This document shows positions 60,219-64,000 of a stretch of DNA of 64,000 nucleotides, one piece after another. The stretch covers positions 62,001 through 126,000 of the forward strand of contig NZ_JAJCVI010000005.1 in NCBI RefSeq assembly GCF_020567525.1, read 5' to 3'. Source of the DNA: Halorubellus salinus (lineage in GTDB: Archaea > Halobacteriota > Halobacteria > Halobacteriales > Natrialbaceae). A model generated the notes under the pieces. It ran no database searches, was not told the origin of the DNA, and saw only the letters and a list, made by a program, of their open reading frames with translations. The translations under genes were made by a program, and so were the position numbers. How positions within the stretch are numbered: position 1 is the first letter of the stretch; each line of letters begins with the position of its first letter.

Positions 60219-61199
60219 ATGGCCTCCAGTACCAGCGTCGTCATCGCCGCCCTCATCGCGAACGGAGCCATCGCGGTCATGAAGTTCGTCGGGTACCTCC
60301 TGACGGGCAGTCCCGCGATGCTCTCGGAAGTGTATCACTCCATCTCCGACACCGGGAACCAGGTGTTCCTCCTCATCGGCATCAAGTACGGCGGGAAGGA
60401 CGCCTCCCGCAGTCACCCCTTCGGGTACGGGAAAGCGCAGTTCTTCTACGCGTTCCTGGTGTCGGTGATGCTCTTTGGCATCGCGGGCTGGGAGTCCGCG
60501 AAACACGGCTGGCACGCCATCAACCACCCCAAGCCGGTGGACGCGTCCTCGGTGCTCCTGCCGGTCGTCGAGGTGACGATCCCGAGCGTGTGGGTGAACT
60601 ACACCGTCCTGACTGGTGCGATAATCTTCGAGGCGTGGGCGTTCGCGAAGGCGTACAAGGCCATCAAGAAGCAGATGGAACGCAACGGGTGGACGACCAT
60701 TCGCGAGGCGTTCCGGAAGACGAGCGACATCACGACGCTCACCGCGCTCACGGAGGACACCATCGCGGGCGCCGGTGCCGGGATCGCGCTGCTGGGCGTG
60801 TACGCCTCCCGGACGACCGGGAACCCGATCTACGACGCGTCGTCGGCGTTCATCATCGGCCTGCTCCTCATGGGGTTCGCGATACTGCTGGCGTGGGAGA
60901 ACAAGCGACTCATCCTCGGGGAGAGCCTGCCGAAGGACGCCGAGAGCCCGCTGCGTGACGTCGTCGCGGAGTGGGAGGGCGTGGAGAACGTCGCGGACTT
61001 CCGGACGGTGTTCTTCGGGCCGCAGAAGCTCGTCGTCACCGCGGACGTGGCGTTCCGGAGCGACATGGATACCGAGGCGATCGACGACGCCATCACCGAC
61101 ATCGAGTCGAAGCTGAAGACGATGGAGTCGTCGGTGAAGACGGTGTACATCGAGCCGCGCGTCCTCGGTGGCACCGAAGGCCAGGCCGCGGACGACTGA
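60219..61199 (+). CDS. cation diffusion facilitator (CDF, SLC30A9-like)
   Basis: Six membrane segments with the metal-binding site in TM2, H40-x3-D44 followed by N47 (YHSISDTGNQ), and in TM5 E179-D180 in place of the usual H-x3-D, as in the SLC30A9-like branch. A C-terminal cytoplasmic metallochaperone-like domain (about 235-326) completes the family fold. It should export zinc or manganese (or another divalent ion) by proton antiport. Length 326 aa is normal. TACTTTTG at about 60180-60187 is a weak TATA element. Confidence 0.9.
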   Translation: MASSTSVVIAALIANGAIAVMKFVGYLLTGSPAMLSEVYHSISDTGNQVFLLIGIKYGGKDASRSHPFGYGKAQFFYAFLVSVMLFGIAGWESAKHGWHAINHPKPVDASSVLLPVVEVTIPSVWVNYTVLTGAIIFEAWAFAKAYKAIKKQMERNGWTTIREAFRKTSDITTLTALTEDTIAGAGAGIALLGVYASRTTGNPIYDASSAFIIGLLLMGFAILLAWENKRLILGESLPKDAESPLRDVVAEWEGVENVADFRTVFFGPQKLVVTADVAFRSDMDTEAIDDAITDIESKLKTMESSVKTVYIEPRVLGGTEGQAADD

Positions 61200-61231
61200 G
61201 TCGCGGGCGCGCTGGCGGCCGGGGCTGTCGG

Positions 61232-61402
61232 TCAGGCTGTGACGCGGTCGAGGTCCTCGTCGTCGAGGACCTCGAGGAGGCTCTCGCCGGCGTCGAGTCG
61301 CGCGCGGTCCTCGTCGCTGAGGACGTCGTCGAGCTTCTTCTCGTCGATGCGTTCGCGGAGGTTCTCGTCGAGGTCGTCGAGGTCGTAGCCAGGGATGACC
61401 AT
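61232..61402 (-). CDS. 56-residue acidic protein
   Basis: The product MVIPGYDLDDLDENLRERID... is almost entirely Asp, Glu, Leu and Arg, with an amphipathic helical pattern (LLEVLDDEDLDRV). It is too short for usual ORF thresholds. A clear TATA element 25-32 bases before the ATG and strongly GC-biased codons support expression. It reads toward the CDF gene. Function unknown; a small interaction or regulatory peptide is possible. Confidence 0.68.
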   Translation of the reverse strand: MVIPGYDLDDLDENLRERIDEKKLDDVLSDEDRARLDAGESLLEVLDDEDLDRVTA

Positions 61403-61426
61403 GCTATTTCCTACCACGCGAGTCGT

Positions 61427-61434
61427 CTTATTTC
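61427..61434 (-). promoter_or_regulatory. TATA element for the 56-residue protein gene
   Basis: GAAATAAG on the minus strand, 25-32 bases before the ATG at 61402. Confidence 0.6.
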
Positions 61435-61497
61435 TAGGCCAGACGACGAACCGGGCCTGGAACGGACCCGAAAGAGCCGCCGAACCGGGATGCTCGG

Positions 61498-62733
61498 TTA
61501 CTCGTACCGGAGTGCGTCGATGGGGTCGGTCTTCGACGCGTTGTACGCCGGGTAGAGCCCGGCGAGGACGCCGACGCCGATGCCGACGACGACCGCGATG
61601 GCGCCCCACTCCCAGGGGATGACGAGCTCCTCGAACCCGACGAGTTCCGCGACGCCGAACCCGGCGACGAGCCCGAGTCCGAGTCCGAGGATGGCGCCGA
61701 CGACGCCGAGCACCATCGCCTCGACGATGAACAACTGGAGGATGTCCCGGCGCTGCGCGCCGACGGCCTTCATGATGCCGATCTCGCGGGTGCGTTCGGT
61801 GACGGAGACGAGCATGATGTTCGCGATGCCGATGGAGCCGACGAGCAGCGAGATGGCGGCGACGCCGACGACGAAGTTCTGGAGGACGCTGAACAGCTCC
61901 TGGAACTGGTCGAGGAGCTCCAGGCTCGTCTGGAAGTTGTACACGAGGTCCTCGTCGCCGAACCCGGAGGCGTCACTCTCGGAGCTGTTCAGGTACGCGA
62001 GCGCCTGGTCGCGAGCGTCGTCCACGCTCCCGCGGTCCGTCGCCTCGACGACCACGAGCGAGAATCGCGTCCGATCCGCTTGCGTCACGTCGGTCACGTA
62101 CGGGTCCGTGGGCAGGTACACGCGCGGTTCCGGATTGAAGCCCTCGAACGGACTCCGGGATTCCGCGTCCTCGGTGATACCGACGACGGTCGCGTTCACG
62201 CTCCCGACGACTGGCACCTGTATCTCGATGCGGTCCCCGACCGTGAGGTTCTGCTCGAACAGCGCCGCGGCGGCGGGATTGATGACGGCTTCGCGTTCAC
62301 CCATCCGGAACTGGCGGCCCTCCGCGACGTCCTCGCGGTCGACGTACGCCGGCCCGGCCGCGTACACGCCACTCCCACGTGGCACCGTCTCGTTCCCCGA
62401 CGAGAGCGTCTGCGTCGGCACTGGCTGGAAGCCGTACGCTGCCCGAACCGCCGGTTCGTTCTCTATCTGCGCGAGGTCACGCGGCGTGAACACCGGTTGC
62501 GCGCCCGCACCCGGCCCGCCGTTCGTGTCCGGCGGCGACGCCCACCCGTAGACGTTCTCGCGGTCGTCCGGACTCACGTCGCCGATGACGCCCGCCTGCA
62601 GGCTCGCGCCGAGGATGACGAACGTCAGGACCGCGGCGACGCCGATGACGACGCCGAGCGTCGTCAGCGTCGACCGGAGCTTGTGCGCGCGGATGGCGCG
62701 CCACGCCATCGTCACCGTCGTCCCAGCCTTCAC
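61498..62733 (-). CDS. MacB/FtsX-like ABC transporter permease
   Basis: A permease of the MacB/LolC type: one N-terminal membrane helix (LRSTLTTLGVVIGVAAVLTFVILG), a large extracytoplasmic MacB-periplasmic-like domain (about residues 50-275), and three C-terminal helices (about 280-300, 335-360, 370-395) with the FtsX-like domain and the motif TREIGIMKAVGAQRRDIL. It pairs with the ATPase encoded immediately upstream, the ATG of the permease overlapping the ATPase stop. The 411-aa length is normal. Exported substrate is unknown. Confidence 0.92.
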   Translation of the reverse strand: MKAGTTVTMAWRAIRAHKLRSTLTTLGVVIGVAAVLTFVILGASLQAGVIGDVSPDDRENVYGWASPPDTNGGPGAGAQPVFTPRDLAQIENEPAVRAAYGFQPVPTQTLSSGNETVPRGSGVYAAGPAYVDREDVAEGRQFRMGEREAVINPAAAALFEQNLTVGDRIEIQVPVVGSVNATVVGITEDAESRSPFEGFNPEPRVYLPTDPYVTDVTQADRTRFSLVVVEATDRGSVDDARDQALAYLNSSESDASGFGDEDLVYNFQTSLELLDQFQELFSVLQNFVVGVAAISLLVGSIGIANIMLVSVTERTREIGIMKAVGAQRRDILQLFIVEAMVLGVVGAILGLGLGLVAGFGVAELVGFEELVIPWEWGAIAVVVGIGVGVLAGLYPAYNASKTDPIDALRYE

Positions 62734-63581
62734 GCTGCATCACCGCCGACGTCAGCGTGCCCGTCGTCGGGAACGTCGTCGCGTTCGGTCGTCGCGTCGT
62801 CGTGCTGGCGACCGGCGAGGTCACCGACCGCCTCGATGCGCTCGATCTTGCCGTCGAGCAGGTGGATGATGCGGTCGGCGCGCTCGGCGACGTCGCGCTC
62901 GTGGGTCACCATCACGAGCGTGTTCCCCTCCGCTTTCAGTTCGTCGAACAGGTCGAGGATGTTCGCGCCCGTCTCCGAGTCGAGGTTCCCCGTCGGCTCG
63001 TCCGCGAGCAACAGGGCGGGGTCGTTCACGAGCGCGCGAGCGATCGCGACGCGCTGGCGTTGCCCGCCCGAGAGCTCGTTCGGTGCGTGCCCGAGCCGGT
63101 CGCCGAGGCCGACGCGCTCGAGGATGTCCGCAGCGCGCTCGTGGCGGTCGTCCTTCGAGACGCCGCGGAACACGAGCGGGAGTGCGACGTTCTCCACCGC
63201 GGTCAGCCGCGGCATGAGGTTGAACGTCTGGAACACGAACCCGACCTTCTCGCCGCGCAGACGCGTCCGCTCCCGGTCGTTCATCGCGCCGACGTCCGCG
63301 CCGTCGACGAACACCGACCCCGACGTCGGCGTGTCCAGGCACCCGACGAGGTTCATGAGCGTCGACTTCCCGGAGCCCGACGGCCCCATGACGGCCGTGT
63401 ACGACCCGCGCGGGACGTCGACGGTCACGCCATCGAGCGCGTGCACCGGCTCGCCGAGCTGGTACGTCTTCCTGGCGTCCACGAGTTCGACCGCGGCGTC
63501 GTCGACGACGACACCGTCAGCGTCAGCGTCGGTGGTCGAGGACGCAACAGCGTCCTCCCCACCTGGAGGTCCTCCAGTCAC
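62730..63581 (-). CDS. ABC transporter ATPase (LolD/MacB-type)
   Basis: Walker A GPSGSGKST, signature LSGGQRQRV, Walker B ALLLADEPTGNLD and the H-loop MVTHERD are all present, giving the LolD/MacB ATPase family. The start is uncertain: a GTG at 63581 (chosen) and a TTG at 63611 are both in frame, with an A+T-rich element at about 63604-63611. The C-terminal about 35 residues are acidic and probably disordered. Its stop overlaps the permease start by four bases, making an operon. Substrate unknown. Confidence 0.92.
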   Translation of the reverse strand: MTGGPPGGEDAVASSTTDADADGVVVDDAAVELVDARKTYQLGEPVHALDGVTVDVPRGSYTAVMGPSGSGKSTLMNLVGCLDTPTSGSVFVDGADVGAMNDRERTRLRGEKVGFVFQTFNLMPRLTAVENVALPLVFRGVSKDDRHERAADILERVGLGDRLGHAPNELSGGQRQRVAIARALVNDPALLLADEPTGNLDSETGANILDLFDELKAEGNTLVMVTHERDVAERADRIIHLLDGKIERIEAVGDLAGRQHDDATTERDDVPDDGHADVGGDAA

Positions 63582-63703
63582 ACCCGAAACGAGGGCGTCC
63601 GGACGTATCAATACCGCACCCGACGAGGCCGCGTCGACGGCCCCCCGGAGTCGTCGGGGAGCGACCGAAGCGCCTACCTCCCGGGGCCGCGAGCGTCTCG
63701 GGC

Positions 63704-64000
63704 ATGAAGCAGTCCGGTGGAAGCGAGGACCAGAAGCGTCGAGCCGGCGAGAGCGCCGCCGAGCGCGTCACCGACGGGACCGTCGTCGGGCTCGGAACGG
63801 GGTCGACCGCCGCGCACGCCATCCGGGAACTCGGCGAGCGCGTCGACGCCGGTCTGGACGTCGTGGGCGTCCCGACGTCGTTCGCGTCGCGCGAACTCGC
63901 CCGCGAGGTCGGCGTCCCGCTCGCGGACCTCGACGCGGTCGACGGCGTCGACGTCGCCATCGACGGCGCCGACCAGGTCGTCGGCGTCCACGCGACCGAC
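63704..64000 (+). CDS. rpiA: ribose-5-phosphate isomerase A (partial, 5' end)
   Basis: The first 99 residues are in the window; the gene continues beyond it. The family segments GLGTGSTAAHAI (phosphate-binding), VVGVPTSFASRELA and VDVAIDGADQV are recognisable. The enzyme interconverts ribose 5-phosphate and ribulose 5-phosphate and links to prs at the other end of the window. The final residues before the cut (VVGVHATD) deviate from the usual pattern here, but the gene is incomplete so this may mean nothing. Confidence 0.9.
   Translation, partial: MKQSGGSEDQKRRAGESAAERVTDGTVVGLGTGSTAAHAIRELGERVDAGLDVVGVPTSFASRELAREVGVPLADLDAVDGVDVAIDGADQVVGVHATD

Noticed and set aside
63582-63611. A longer ABC ATPase starting at the TTG at 63611
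   Set aside because: Possible but less likely than the GTG at 63581; the extension adds no conserved residues and overlaps the A+T-rich promoter-like element.

Overview
The window is a stretch of chromosome from a halophilic archaeon (class Halobacteria). The evidence is a G+C-rich sequence with strong GC3 bias, proteins very rich in Asp and Glu, TATA-like boxes about 25 bases ahead of many start codons (leaderless transcripts), a TFB gene, a halobacterial-type 2Fe-2S ferredoxin, a two-domain tRNA-splicing endonuclease, Tat signals and lipoboxes on exported proteins, and a C-terminal PGF-CTERM-like tail. The genus cannot be fixed from the sequence alone. Nearly all of the window looks like a stable, gene-dense chromosome; no insertion sequence, CRISPR array or prophage was seen.

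Layout. 0.08-5 kb: an overlapping set of conserved unknowns ending in a MinD-like ATPase, then a divergent TFB gene, another unknown, and a second ParA/MinD-like protein with a degenerate P-loop. 5-7.6 kb: HIT protein, small acidic and membrane proteins, including one (6936-7187) in a visibly more A+T-rich pocket. 7.6-13.1 kb: isoleucyl-tRNA synthetase and a surface-anchored, protease-like protein with HExxH and PGF-CTERM. 13.1-17.1 kb: H-NOX-like sensor fold, PRPP synthetase, beta-propeller protein, phosphoglucosamine-type mutase. 17.1-24.1 kb: three histidine biosynthesis genes (hisI, hisA, hisB) scattered among ferredoxin, PiT phosphate transporter, small membrane proteins and an ACT-domain protein.

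24.2-31.8 kb: IMPACT-family protein, S9 peptidase, a split MgtE-type transporter pair, a lipoprotein and a nucleoside-gate membrane protein whose linker is a 21-bp tandem repeat. 31.8-35.2 kb: a CBS-MaoC fusion, a membrane-anchored molybdopterin oxidoreductase fusion, a HAD phosphatase and a second MaoC protein. 35.4-39.3 kb: Tat lipoprotein, tRNA-Arg(UCU), YccF, a UPF0200/UPF0201 kinase and RNA-binding pair, and an erythromycin-esterase homologue. 39.6-45.2 kb: a 1026-residue secreted protein with three near-identical lectin-like repeats and a PQQ-type propeller, an M29 aminopeptidase and a cytochrome P450.

45.2-57.5 kb is rich in translation and tRNA functions: pheS-pheT (with a duplicated pheT tail just downstream), trpS, endA, and a zinc-ribbon protein whose N-terminus resembles NucS, followed by threonine aldolase and a 47-residue membrane protein. 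57.7-64 kb: a membrane-bound winged-helix regulator, phosphodiesterase, a double winged-helix protein, a CDF metal transporter, a 56-residue acidic protein, a MacB/LolCDE-type ABC transporter and the start of rpiA, which runs off the window end.

No single region is unmistakably a new system. The most unusual loci are the MinD-linked unknown operon (85-2537) with the P-loop-less paralogue at 4241-4990, the NucS-like zinc-ribbon protein beside endA, the fused cytochrome b561-like/YedY-like oxidoreductase, the heme-histidine-less H-NOX protein and the pheT tail duplication.
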